Source: Fallopia convolvulus (Eukaryota > Streptophyta > Magnoliopsida > Caryophyllales > Polygonaceae). From it: DNA of 64,000 bases. Within the stretch, counting starts at the first letter, position 1. Every line of letters begins with the position of its first letter. The DNA lies in contig OZ024736.1 in NCBI GenBank assembly GCA_964016875.1, positions 3,541,001 through 3,605,000 on the forward strand. The letters are read 5' to 3'. A program made the translations under genes and the position numbers. The notes under the pieces are model-generated. The model made no database searches, had not been told where the DNA came from, and saw nothing but the letters and a program-made list of their open reading frames with translations. Positions 11,618 through 21,734 of the stretch are shown in pieces.

Positions 11618-11632
11618 CTCCCTCTTGAATAT
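11618..11632 (-). promoter_or_regulatory. Polypurine tract of Copia G
   Basis: Minus-strand TTCAAGAGGGAG immediately before the 3' LTR. Confidence 0.75.
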
Positions 11633-11662
11633 TCACCTTCTTTCATGGAGTAGGATATGGGT

Positions 11663-11860
11663 AGACGGTGCCTCATTAAAAACCTTGTCAGGAAAAACCG
11701 AGTGGGATAAAAACCTGAACGAAGGGAAAAAGAGTGCAACCATTGATCCCATTGTACGCCTTGATGCTGCCTCATTAAAAACCTTGTCAAGCAAAACCCA
11801 GTGGGATAAAAAACTTGATCGAAGGGAAAAAGAGTGCAGCGCGTATGATACTCCCCCTGA
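11663..11860 (-). repeat. Duplicated 99-bp module in the 3' UTR of Copia G
   Basis: Two copies, 99 bp apart, of a module whose plus-strand core is CCTCATTAAAAACCTTGTCA, followed by GTGGGATAAAAA.CTTGA and GAAGGGAAAAAGAGTGCA. Copies differ by scattered substitutions. It lies between the pol stop and the PPT. Confidence 0.85.
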
Positions 11861-11862
11861 CT

Positions 11863-14800
11863 TCAACATATGTCTCGAAGTCTGCACATTCCAATTCTGG
11901 ATATCAGTTCTCCAAATTTCTTGGGGATTAAAGACTTTGTGAACAAGTCAGCCAAATTGTCATTTGATCGAATTTGTTGGATGTCCACTTCACCAGCTTC
12001 TTCCAATTCTTGAGTGGAGAAGAATTTTGGAGATATGTGCTTTGTTCGGTCTCCTTTGATGTAGCCCTTCTTCATCTGAGCAACGCATGCTGAGTTATCC
12101 TCATATAATATTGTTGGATCATCAGTCATTGGTTTCATTCCACTTTCTTTCTGGATGAATTGAATCATTGCTCGAAGGGACACACATTCTCTTCCTGCCT
12201 CATATAGTGCAATCAATTCTGCTTGATTTGATGATGTGGCAGTCACAGTCTGCTTCGTTGATCTCCAAGAGATGGCAGTGCCTCCGTATGTGAACACATA
12301 GCCATTTTGAGATTTGGCTTTGTGTGGGTCAGACAAGTACCCTGCATCTGCATATCCAATTAAGGTCGCATCCCTTTGGTTACGATAATACAACCCAAGA
12401 TCATGTGTGCCTCGGAGATAGCGGAATACATGTTTGATCCCGTTCCAATGCCTCCTTGTGGGTGCAGTGCTATACCTGGACAACAAATTTACTGCAAAAG
12501 CAATATCTGGTCTTGTATTGTTAGTTAAGTACATTAAAGCACCAATTGCACTTAAATATGGTACCTCAGGACCAAGAACCTCTTCGTCCTCTTCTCGGGG
12601 ACGAAATTGATCCTTTTCTACATTGAGGGATCGAACTTCCATTGGAGAGCTCAAAGGGTGTGCTTTGTCCATGTAAAATCTCTTAAGAACTTTCTCGGTG
12701 TAATTAGACTGATGGATAAAGATTCCATCCCTTAAGTGCTCAATTTGTAAGCCAAGACAAAGCTTTGTTTGTCCGAGATCTTTCATCTCGAATTCTTTCA
12801 TCAAATATTTCGCAGTATCTTGAAGCTCATTTGGAGTTCCGACGATGTTTAAATCGTCAACATAAACTGCGATAATAGCGAATCCCTTTTCGGATCGCTT
12901 GATGAAAACACATGGACAAACGGTGTCGTTCTTGTATCCCTCTTTCATGAGGTATTCACTGAGGCGATTGTACCACATTCGTCCAGATTGTTTTAGCCCA
13001 TACAATGACCTCCTCAATTTTATGGAAAACATTTCTCGAGGTCCACAATTATTGGCCTCAGGCAGCTTGAGTCCTTCGGGGACTCTCATGTAGATGTCTG
13101 TATCAAGTGATCCATATAAATATGCTGTAACGACATCCATGAGGCGCATTTGTAACCTTTCAAAGACAGTCAGTCCAATTAGGAATCTCAACGTAGTTGC
13201 ATCAACTACTGGAGAGTATGTTTCTTCATAATCAATTCCATGGATCTGAGAAAAACCTTGTGCTACAAGCCTTGCTTTATATCTTACAATTTCGTTTTTC
13301 TCATTTCTTTTACGTACAAAGACCCATTTATAGCCGACTGGTTTCACACCATTGGGTGTACGAACTACTGGTCCAAAGACCTCTCGCTTTTCAAGCGATT
13401 TTAGTTCTGCCTGAATAGCCTCTTTCCATTTTGGCCAATCATTTCTTCGTCGACATTCATCGACCGATTTTGGCTCAAAATCATCATCTTCAATTACAAT
13501 ATTACTAGCCACTGAGTAGGCAAATATATCATCGACAATTACATCTTTTCGGTTCCATTGTGTGCATGTGGACACATAGTTTATGGAAATCTCAAAATTG
13601 TCGATATCATTATTCTTGTCTAGAATATCATCCTCTGTTGAGGTATTCTCATTTTCAATATCTTTGCCTTTACCATCATTCTCATGATCCATTGTGGCTT
13701 CTCCTGCTATACCCTTTTGGCTTCTTGCCTTTCTCGGTTTCAAATCTTTTGAGCCTAATGGTCTACCACGCTTTCGGCGTGTTGTAGACTCGCTTGCGAT
13801 GGATGCATCTGGCAATCCATTGGGTATTTCAATTCTTGCTGGAGCATTTGCTGCAGGTATATGTGATTTAGTTACCTTCTGTGTATCAGTAAATGCATCT
13901 GGTAACTGATTTGCTACATTTTGCAAATGAATGATCCGTTGTACTTCTTGTTCACACATTTTTGTTCTTGGATCAAGATGGGATAATGCGGTTGCATTCC
14001 ATGTGATTTCTTTCACATGTGGGTCCCCATTTTTCTTTTCTCCCCCTAAGGTTGGGAATGTATTTTCATCAAAATGGCAATCAGCAAATCTTGCTGTAAA
14101 TAAATCACCAGTTGTTGGTTCAAGATATTTGATTATCGAGGGAGACTCAAAACCAACATAAATTCCCAATCTCCTTTGGGGTCCCATCTTTGTGCGCTGA
14201 GGTGGAGCAATAGGGACATAAACCGCACATCCAAATATTTTTAGATGTGAAATATTTGGCTCCTTACCGGACACAAGTTGCATAGGGGAATGTTCATGGT
14301 TTGCACTTGGCCTTAATCGAATTAAGGTTGCTGCATGTAATATTGCATGTCCCCATGCCGATGGTGGTAATTTTGATTTCATCAATAATGGTCTGGCAAT
14401 TAATTGCAATCGCTTTATCAATGATTCAGCGAGACCATTTTGTGTGTGAACATGAGCCACTGGATGCTCTATATCAAGCCCAATTGACATACAATAGTCA
14501 TTGAATGTTTGAGATGTAAATTCTCCTGCATTATCGAGCCGAATTTTCTTTATTGTATAATCCGGAAATTGGGCCCTCAATCGGATTATTTGGGCAAGGA
14601 GTTTAGCAAATGCAACATTTCTTGTTGATAGTAGGCTTATATGTGACCAACGTGTAGATGCATCAATTAGCACCATAAAGTATCGGAATGGTCCACATGG
14701 TGGAGCAATTGGCCCACATATATCTCCTTGGATTCTTTCTAAGAATGCAGGATTTTCACTTGCAATCTTGTTTTTAGAAGGCCTGATAATTAGCTTTCCA

Positions 14801-15435
14801 AGTGAGCAAGCAGTGCAATTAAAATCACTGGACGGAAGAACCTTAATGTTCTTTAATGTATGTCCAAGTGAGCTCTTTATGATTTTGTGCATCATTACTG
14901 CCCCTGGATGACCCAATCGATCATGCCATAATGTGAATGTAGTTTGGTCATATGACCTTTTGTTAAACATTGCATTGACCTCAAACGGATAAATGTATGT
15001 ATGATATAATCCGGAGGTTTGCGTTGGCATCCTTTCGAGAATCTGTTTATGGCCAGATCCATGTTTTATGATGCACAAGTATTCTTTCCCATTTTCATTC
15101 ATGGTTTCCATATGAAACCCATTTAGACGCACATCTTTAAAGCTTAGCAAATTTCTTCGAGATTTACTCGAATATAGTGCGTCATTTATTACTAGCTTTG
15201 TTCCCTTTGGGAGTAGAATGACAGCTCTTCCAGAGCCTTCGATGAGTTTTGACACACCGGATATTGTAGTGACATTGCCTTCAAAGGCTCTTAATTGAGT
15301 AAAGTATTCTTTACTCCTCAAGATGGTGTGTGTTGTCGCACTGTCCAAAAGACATTGCTCCTTCCCATCGGGTTTCACTTTAGGTAAGTCCATGTTTTCT
15401 TTGACCAGTGACCAGTCACGCCACATCTGTAGCAT
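11863..15435 (-). CDS. Copia G polyprotein: protease-integrase-RT-RNase H
   Basis: An uninterrupted frame of about 1190 codons. Protease has LLDSATTHTIL near residue 30. The integrase zinc region has HDRLGH and CTACSLGKL near 170-215. The DDE core has MVLIDASTRW, IRLDNAGEF and QNGLAESL near 255-340. RT begins around residue 640 (YKWVFVRKRNEK, ARLVAQGFSQ) with catalytic YVDDLNIVG near 850. RNase H follows (GYADAGYLSD, SSNQAELIALYEA, LYEDNSACVAQ) and it ends after LADLFTKSL. All catalytic motifs are present. The annotated start is only the first Met in this frame; translation would come from gag at 16284, but gag and pol are out of frame here. Confidence 0.95.
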   Translation of the reverse strand: MLQMWRDWSLVKENMDLPKVKPDGKEQCLLDSATTHTILRSKEYFTQLRAFEGNVTTISGVSKLIEGSGRAVILLPKGTKLVINDALYSSKSRRNLLSFKDVRLNGFHMETMNENGKEYLCIIKHGSGHKQILERMPTQTSGLYHTYIYPFEVNAMFNKRSYDQTTFTLWHDRLGHPGAVMMHKIIKSSLGHTLKNIKVLPSSDFNCTACSLGKLIIRPSKNKIASENPAFLERIQGDICGPIAPPCGPFRYFMVLIDASTRWSHISLLSTRNVAFAKLLAQIIRLRAQFPDYTIKKIRLDNAGEFTSQTFNDYCMSIGLDIEHPVAHVHTQNGLAESLIKRLQLIARPLLMKSKLPPSAWGHAILHAATLIRLRPSANHEHSPMQLVSGKEPNISHLKIFGCAVYVPIAPPQRTKMGPQRRLGIYVGFESPSIIKYLEPTTGDLFTARFADCHFDENTFPTLGGEKKNGDPHVKEITWNATALSHLDPRTKMCEQEVQRIIHLQNVANQLPDAFTDTQKVTKSHIPAANAPARIEIPNGLPDASIASESTTRRKRGRPLGSKDLKPRKARSQKGIAGEATMDHENDGKGKDIENENTSTEDDILDKNNDIDNFEISINYVSTCTQWNRKDVIVDDIFAYSVASNIVIEDDDFEPKSVDECRRRNDWPKWKEAIQAELKSLEKREVFGPVVRTPNGVKPVGYKWVFVRKRNEKNEIVRYKARLVAQGFSQIHGIDYEETYSPVVDATTLRFLIGLTVFERLQMRLMDVVTAYLYGSLDTDIYMRVPEGLKLPEANNCGPREMFSIKLRRSLYGLKQSGRMWYNRLSEYLMKEGYKNDTVCPCVFIKRSEKGFAIIAVYVDDLNIVGTPNELQDTAKYLMKEFEMKDLGQTKLCLGLQIEHLRDGIFIHQSNYTEKVLKRFYMDKAHPLSSPMEVRSLNVEKDQFRPREEDEEVLGPEVPYLSAIGALMYLTNNTRPDIAFAVNLLSRYSTAPTRRHWNGIKHVFRYLRGTHDLGLYYRNQRDATLIGYADAGYLSDPHKAKSQNGYVFTYGGTAISWRSTKQTVTATSSNQAELIALYEAGRECVSLRAMIQFIQKESGMKPMTDDPTILYEDNSACVAQMKKGYIKGDRTKHISPKFFSTQELEEAGEVDIQQIRSNDNLADLFTKSLIPKKFGELISRIGMCRLRDIC

Positions 15436-16284
15436 GCTGATTTGGATTTCTGGGAGGATCCTGATGGACCCGTCTGGACCTGTTGCTTCACACCCCCTTT
15501 GTAGCCATGGTTCTCACGGTGATTATCGTGGCTTTTGTTGTAGACTCGACCACGTCCATGGCCACCACGACCACCACGGCCACCACGGCTCCCATAGTGA
15601 CCACGACCTCGTCCACGCCCATTGTTACGGCGTAATTGCTGCCCACGTTCATTGTCGTTCCTATCATGGAACGCTTTGTTCATAGCATTTGCTTCTGGGG
15701 CAGCTGTTGAGCCAGTAGGCCTTAGGTTGTGGTTTTTCATTAGGAGCTCATTATTCTTTTCAGCAACCAACAATACTTTCAACAAGTCAGAATATCTTTT
15801 GAAATTTCTTAATCTATATTGTTGTTGCAATAATATGTTTGAAGCATGCATAGGAGAAAGTTTTCTCCAACATCTCTTCCTGAGTGATCATTTTACCACA
15901 TAGTCTCAATTGAGAAGTGATCCTGTGGATAGCACTGTTGTACTCAGTGATGGACTTAAAGTCCTGGAACCTTATAGTGTTCCACTCATGTGTTACTTGT
16001 GGGAGCAAAACTTCATTTTGATGAGCATAGCGCTCATTCAGGCTCTCCCACAATTCTATAGGATCCTCCACAAATAAGTACTCAGTTTTGAGACTCTCAT
16101 GAATGTGGTGGCGGAGGAACACAATGGCTTTCGCCTTTTCCTGTGGGGTGGCATTATTGTTTGCCACAATTGTTTCCTCAAGGCCATTTGCCTTGAGGTG
16201 AGCCATGGCATCTACACTCCATTCGAGGTATTTCTGGCCCGATAGGTCAAGGATGTCAAACTCCCTCTTAGCAATGTTTGCCAT
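15375..16284 (-). pseudogene. gag of Copia G (frameshifted)
   Basis: Begins MANIAKREFDILDLSG at 16284. The Copia gag domain (FLRHHIHESLKTEYL, LWESLNERYAHQ, QDFKSITEYNSA, TSQLRLCGK, EEMLEKTFS) breaks frame near 15850. It continues in another frame as ASNILLQQQYRLRNFKRY and VAEKNNELLMKNHNLRP. A Gly/Arg-rich tail and a zinc knuckle CYRCGVTGHWS follow. The last knuckle Cys is missing, and sequence normally found between knuckle and protease appears deleted. These lesions probably make this young copy non-autonomous. Confidence 0.9.
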
Positions 16285-16322
16285 TAGTTGCTTGGTGATT
16301 AGTGAAGCTCAATTGGTAATTA

Positions 16323-16341
16323 GAGACTCGTGCTGATAACG
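16323..16341 (-). promoter_or_regulatory. Primer binding site of Copia G
   Basis: Minus-strand sequence with TATCAGCACGAG directly after the 5' LTR end, of the initiator-methionine tRNA type usual in Copia elements. Confidence 0.7.
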
Positions 16342-16719
16342 TGTTATGAAAAGATTTATGAAAGCAAGACCACTTAATCTTTTGGAAAGACACTTAAACA
16401 AACTTTATGAGAACCTTTTGATCATTAGAAGAGAGGAAGGGAGAGTAAAAACTTTAGAGAGTGTATTTCTTACTCTACTTTGGTGCAAGTTTTACAATGG
16501 ATGATGGCCATATTTATAGGCCAAGAGTGGGGTAAAACTTTGGTAAATCTCCATGATTTATGCATGGAAATAAGGAGGTGAAGAAGGTGAATAATTCACC
16601 TTGTACAAATTTTCCTCCATTATACACTTGTTCATACATAATATGTGTAATACATGTGTGTGTAAATAGATAGCTTGTAGTATGATAATTTGGACTTCAT
16701 AAATTTGGACTTCATAACA
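16342..16719 (-). mobile_element. 5' LTR of Copia G
   Basis: 378 bp, one substitution from the 3' LTR. TATAAATA on the minus strand at 16518-16511. Confidence 0.97.
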
Positions 16720-16724
16720 TTACT

Positions 16725-17690
16725 ATAATTTTTATGTAGGGTTATTTTGTTACATAAATTTAACTTTATTACATTAAACTTATTACATTAAATTTGTTAG
16801 CACAATTGTGTTACATTAAATTTTTTAGGGTTACATAAATTTTAAGTAGGATTATGTTGTTTCATAAATTTAGCTTTTATTACATTAAAAATTTTACACT
16901 AGATTTGTTAGCATAATTGTGTTACATTAAAATTTATTGGGGGTTTTGTACATAAAATTCATAATTTTGTTTACATAAAAATCATTAGTGTAATATTGTT
17001 ACATTAATTTTATTAGGTTTTTTTTTACATAATATCAATTAGTATAATATTTGTGTATGATTAATTTGCTACATAAATTCAGTTACATTAATATTGTTAC
17101 GTACGTTAAAGTTATTTTGTTACATAAATTCAAATTGTTTACATTAAATTTATTAGAAAGCTTTTGCTACATAAAATTTGTTACAAAGAATTTATTTAGG
17201 GTTATTTTGTTACATAAATTAATTAGATTAAAATTCTTACATTAAATTTGTTACAAAGAATTTATTTAGGGTTATTTTGTTACATAAATTAATTAGATTA
17301 AAATTCTTACATTAAATTTGTAAGCATAATTATGTTACATAAACTTAGGTTGTTTGTACATAAAATTTATTACTTTATTTAGTGTTATATATGTAGCTAA
17401 TTCGTGTAATTTATTATTCTTATGTTACATACTATATAACAGGTGTAAACAGGGATCTCTAACTTTATTTAAATGAACCAAATTTAATGTAATCTAAATA
17501 GCCCTCACCTATATAAATGTAAACGTTTTTGTTTTTGTGTAACACCTATATATTTAATGTAACCCAAATTTATATATTACGCTACATAAAACTTTTATCC
17601 TAATTTACATCAAATCCATGTAATTCATGTATTCAAACCGAATTTCTTACATTAATCTTAGAATGTTGGACGCCTTGTAGAAATGTATAC
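16725..17690. repeat. TTACAT-rich array inside element X
   Basis: About 1 kb of AT-rich DNA in which TTACATAAA or TTACATTAAA recurs roughly every 20-40 bp (about 25 copies by eye). It includes one perfect-looking 70-bp direct duplication with copies starting at about 17181 and 17251. The same motif continues left of Copia G at 11130-11235, so the array was split by G. Confidence 0.8.
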
Positions 17691-18084
17691 ATAAAATTAT
17701 TCAATTGCTTGAAAACAATATAACATTCGTATCGGATTACTGAATTGCCGGATCGCGGTGATGCTCCCGCCGATCGAACAGGAACAGTGGTGCAAATCAT
17801 TGGGTGGTGGCAAATTGCTATGCTTGCTTGCCGGAACGCTCTAACCGATCGAACAAGAACGTCTGAACGTGGATGAATGTCTTCCGGCCGAATGGGCCGA
17901 TCGAATTGCCGAAAGTTGCAGTGTCAATATAGTAGGAATTGGTTTTATCTTTTTTCTATTTCTAAGGGTAAGTTTCGAAAACCAATAACAAAGATATATT
18001 TTTGGAAAAAAAATTAGGAGAGGTATATTATTGGAATGAAACATTGAAAAGGGGTTTCTTATGGGATTTTTCTCGAGGTCAAAA

Positions 18085-18281
18085 TGCACCAAATCAAAAC
18101 ATTTGGTAGCATGAGTTTCACTTGTAGGAAAAGGCAATCTATGTGTCTTAGACATGGAACAAACATCACAATCCAAACTATGATTAGGTACATGTCTTCC
18201 AACATTTAAATGGGACAACTTGGAAGCTGAAATATGCCACATCCTTTCATGCAACAAACTCAAATGAACACATTTTGACAT
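18085..18281 (-). pseudogene. Integrase N-terminal zinc region of Copia F
   Basis: HERMWHISASKLSHL and CDVCSMSKTHRLPF give the HHCC zinc-binding pattern, followed by FDLVHFDL at the point where element X is inserted. The downstream half is at 10164-10727. Confidence 0.88.
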
Positions 18282-18314
18282 AGAAGAACAGAAAACATCT
18301 ACTACTCCTTGCTC

Positions 18315-19987
18315 CTATCCCTTGTCTTTATTCTGAAATCCTGCCTTTATCTTGTAAAGTCCTCCTTCTTGCTCTCCTTTAGCAACACACTTTCCAATAG
18401 AGAGGGCCTTTAGAACACAACAATCCTCATAAAAATGTGTACTGACTCTATTGTCTTTAATCAGTCTCCCAACCGAGAGAAGATTAAACCTAAATTCTTG
18501 TATGTAGAAAACATTCTCTAAAACCAAATCATCTCTGAGTTGTACTTTGCCCATGACTTCAACTTGCTTTGTTGAACCATCAAGCAACACAATAGAGATA
18601 GGAACAGATAAAGGCATTTGCTCAATCAAATAATGGATTTGTGAAGACATGTGGTCCGAAGCACCACTATCAACAATCAACTCATCTGGAGCATGTAATG
18701 AAGCATGAAAACCAAAAAAACGTGTACCTAAGAACTCCCAGCTGTTGCACTGCTTTGAACTTTCCCTTTGAGAACATTCAGCCCTAGAAGATCTAGATTG
18801 CATCATGGAAGCATGCATAGCTGACCTATCAGGTTGATATGCCTTAATCATTGCTTGGCAAGCATTTGACAACCTGGTTACTACACTCATCATTTCCTGA
18901 TCTAATCCACATTTCTGCTCATTCACTTCCAGAGGTGAATCCATGACATTCTCCTTGTCATTATCAGCAAAAGCAGCAACTCTATTCCCTTTCTTGGCTT
19001 TCTTACCCTTATACCAATCAGGATATCCAATGATATCAAAACAGTGATCATAGTCATGACCTTCTTCTTTGCAATGTGTGCAATAAAATCTTTTCTTGTC
19101 TTTCCTAGCATCCTTTCTTCCTAAACTATTTCCATATCCAGTTCTTGAAGAATTTCCTTCATTCTCACAAGAACTCCTTTCTTCATGACTAGACTTCCTA
19201 GTCTGATCAACCATAAAAGCTGTGGGATCAATTACTCCCCTCCTAGTTACTTGTTTTTGCTTTCTACTTGTTGAACAGTTCGATAAGCCTTATTAATATT
19301 TGGAAGAGGATCCAGAGACAAGAGATAACTCTTAGTTGATTCATAATCTGAATTCAGCTTTAACAGAAACTGCATCAATCTAGACTGATTTTCTAATTCT
19401 GCTATCTTAGCAAACAAACCACAACTGTATTGTTCAATAGCACCACAATTGCAAACCGGAATCCCATTCAAACTATCAATTTCATCCCATATCTTCTTCA
19501 ATTTCATAAAATACTGAGTAACAGAAAGGTTATTCTGACTAACCTGATGAAGTTCTTGTTGCAATTGATAAAGAAGTGGTTCGTTGTTCTGGAGATATCG
19601 CTCTTTGATCTCCATCCACAAAGCGTGTGCCGATCCATTATAGATGAAGGCACTAGCCAATTCTTTCTCCATGGAATTGAGTATCCAGCATGCCACCATG
19701 GAGTCGCATCTCTTCCGGCGACCATAATTTGGTGAATTCCTGGCTGGAGCAACTTCTGTTCCATCGATAAAACCAAGCTTGAGCTTCGCCTCTAGTGCTA
19801 GTGTAAACCGACGACTCCACATCAGGAAATTTCCACCATCAAACAACGCTGATGTCAATGTCATTCCCGGATTGTCTGAATTATTGATCATCAAAGGATC
19901 ATTTTGATGAGCGATTTGAAGCTCATGATTGTTCGCAATCTGAATGATGCGATTAGCATTTGGATTATTACGATCGTCATCCATCAC
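18315..19987 (-). pseudogene. gag and protease of Copia F
   Basis: Gag starts near 19987 (MMDDDRNNPNANR), with the gag domain LTSALFDGGNFLMWSRRF, LGFIDGTEVAPA, NSMEKELASAF, LWMEIKERY and QQELHQVSQ. It ends at 19247 and another piece runs 19214-18315. That piece has a zinc knuckle FYCTHCKEEGHDYDHCF and the protease DSGASDHMSS followed by FNLLSVGRLIKDN. A frame break lies between the two pieces. Confidence 0.9.
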
Positions 19988-20068
19988 TGCAAACGCCGTG
20001 ATCTCACTGAGGAAAAGAAATTTTTTGAAAAGACGAACGAGGAAAAGCTGATCTAGAAATTCTCAGAT

Positions 20069-20082
20069 GGCTCTGATACCAT
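20069..20082 (-). promoter_or_regulatory. Primer binding site of Copia F
   Basis: Minus-strand TGGTATCAGAGCCA, complementary to the 3' part of initiator tRNA-Met, the standard Copia primer site, directly after the LTR. Confidence 0.95.
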
Positions 20083-20414
20083 GTATAATTCTAGATTCTA
20101 GCTCAGAAGAAACAAAGCGGAAGCAATTTAAGTGTAAACATGATCAACGATCACAAAATTGTTCAAGAAACCTCTTGAACAAAAGTCGGTTACATGCTCT
20201 GGTTTTGAGAGAGAAAACAGAACAACAAGAAGAGGGGAAAATTCAATGAATCTACAAAACGAGCTAGCTAGAGTGTATTTATACAAAGCTTTATTAAACA
20301 AGCTAAAAGTCAAGATGAAAACAAATGAAAAGCCTCCACATCAACATCAACCCCACGCCTTTCTTATTCAGCTCCGATGGACACTGTTGAATTAGCTTGA
20401 TTAATACTTCAACA
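20083..20414 (-). mobile_element. 5' LTR of Copia F
   Basis: 332 bp, minus strand TGTTGAAG...TACA, with TATAAATA at 20283-20276. Confidence 0.93.
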
Positions 20415-20480
20415 GTAACTTAACAATCATATGCTTGCTAATATTAGTTAATTCACTATACTCTCAAAGCAAATTCTCAC

Positions 20481-20584
20481 CAAATGCCATCCCGAATTGT
20501 ATATTTTCCTCTCTTCTTCGAAGCAATTGCCAACCATACAGGAACATGCGTAGCAATTTGTGGTCAAAATGGACCATAGTCACC
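20481..20584 (-). pseudogene. PSF2: PSF2 exon 3 with a premature stop
   Basis: Reads GDYGPF, stop, PQIATHVPVWLAIASKKRG, KYTIR. This matches the plant PSF2 segment GDFGPFRPQI and VPLWLAVALKKR. The stop is TGA where CGA (Arg) is expected, as from a CpG C-to-T change. The 3' end has lost a few bases of the PPGW region before a GTGAGA donor. An AG acceptor precedes GGTGAC. Its intron side is next to the 9-bp duplication of the Mutator-type MITE. Confidence 0.85.
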
Positions 20585-20597
20585 CTATTAATTAGTC

Positions 20598-21483
20598 GGG
20601 AAATTCCGGTTGGTACCCTCGATTCTTTGGTTTTTCCGAGTGTGCCCTGAAAAAAACTTATTCCGAGTGGTACACCTGAAATTTTGCAAAAGTCCGACTA
20701 GTGCCCTTACTTGTAAATTTTCGTTAGTTTATAACTAAATTATTATGTTTTCTAATCAAAAAAATGTATTTTTGTATTTAATTAAATTAAAACAAAATTT
20801 TAGTTTAATAAGAATTAAAATAAAGCATATAAAATATTAAATTAAATATATTTTATATATATTTGTGAAGTAAGTTGTATGTTGTATAATTTAAAATTTT
20901 TAAGTTTAAAACATATTAAAATATTTACATTAAAATAAATATATTACATAATTAAAATTTGTCATGTAGGTTTTATGGAATTGTTTTGTATTTTTTTTAA
21001 AAAAAAACTAATAGAACTATAATTATGGTACTCTCAAGTTAGATTAAAATTTTAATTTCTAAATTTTTAAAAAAAATTCAAAATTATTATATAAAATCTT
21101 CATGAAAAATATTAATCTTGCATTATATTTATTTTATTATAAATATTATAATATTTTTGGTCTTAACTTAAAATTTATGAAGTATACAACATAAAATCTA
21201 CTTGAAAAATACATAAAATATAAATTTTATTTTTATATTTTAATATTTTTATATGTTTTATTTTCATTTTTATTAAATTAAAATTGTGTTTTAATTTAAT
21301 TAAATACAAAAATATTTTTTTCATTAGAAAACGTACAAATTTAGTTATAAACTAATGAAAATTTAGATGTAGGGGCACTAGCCGGACTTTTGCAAAAGTT
21401 CAGGGGTACCACTCGGAATAAGTATTTTTTCAGGGCACCACACAGAAAAGCCAAAAACTTGAGGGTACCAACCGGAATTTCCC
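20598..21483. mobile_element. Mutator-type MITE with long TIRs
   Basis: An 886-bp element with imperfect inverted repeats over 110 bp. One end starts GGGAAATTCCGGTTGGTACC; the other ends with the inverted form. A perfect 9-bp duplication TAATTAGTC lies at 20589-20597 and 21484-21492. The centre is AT-rich with no coding capacity. The 9-bp duplication and long TIRs indicate a non-autonomous Mutator-like element. It sits in the PSF2 intron between exons 2 and 3. Confidence 0.93.
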
Positions 21484-21559
21484 TAATTAGTCCAAGTCAC
21501 TTCCTAGCTCAATATTTTAACTAATTTGATACTACATTGTTTTGAAAAACTAAGCATAC

Positions 21560-21615
21560 TCTATTCTCATATTTGGAACGATCTCTAATGTTTCATTTTC
21601 TGTTAAGAACTCCAT
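21560..21615 (-). pseudogene. PSF2: PSF2 exon 2
   Basis: Reads EFLTENETLEIVPNMRIE, matching the plant PSF2 segment EFVAEDEIVEIVPNM. It is followed by GTATGC as likely donor. The acceptor side is decayed. Confidence 0.8.
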
Positions 21616-21734
21616 ATGTAGAAAGCGCAGACAACAATGAAGCTTTTGTTTCATTGCAACAAAAATTAGATGATAAGTAAGCCGAAGCGGATAGAGAGGG
21701 AGACCAAATTGGATAGAGAGGGAGAAAGAGAGAC

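Larger units (their letters stand above)
11240..16719 (-). mobile_element. Element G: young Ty1/Copia retrotransposon
   Basis: Minus-strand Copia element with two 378-bp LTRs (16342-16719 and 11240-11617) that differ at one base by eye, bounded by TGTTATGAA...TTCATAACA. A perfect 5-bp target duplication TTACT lies at 11235-11239 and 16720-16724. It carries PBS, gag, one long open pol frame and PPT. Near-identical LTRs mean a very recent insertion. It sits inside Mutator-like element X. Confidence 0.97.
10738..18074. mobile_element. Element X: non-autonomous Mutator-like element
   Basis: Insertion in the Copia F integrase with a perfect 10-bp direct repeat GAGGTCAAAA on both sides (10728-10737, 18075-18084) and imperfect terminal inverted repeats. 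Both ends start GAGAAAAA and share an internal CCAATAAT.TACCTCT about 40 bp in. Duplications of 9-11 bp point to Mutator-like elements. Without Copia G it is about 1.85 kb, with GC-rich subterminal parts (10888-11110, 17740-17930) and an AT-rich centre full of TTACAT. No transposase gene is seen. Confidence 0.85.
7920..20414 (-). mobile_element. Element F: Ty1/Copia retrotransposon (split)
   Basis: Minus-strand Copia element with LTRs at 20083-20414 (5') and 7920-8254 (3'), an initiator-Met type PBS, PPT, gag, protease, integrase, RT and RNase H in Copia order. The LTRs differ at roughly 4% of positions by eye. Its integrase is interrupted by Mutator-like element X. The left outer end reads AG instead of TG, and no clear 5-bp target duplication is seen (GTAAC right, GGAGT left). 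It lies in a PSF2 intron. Confidence 0.92.
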
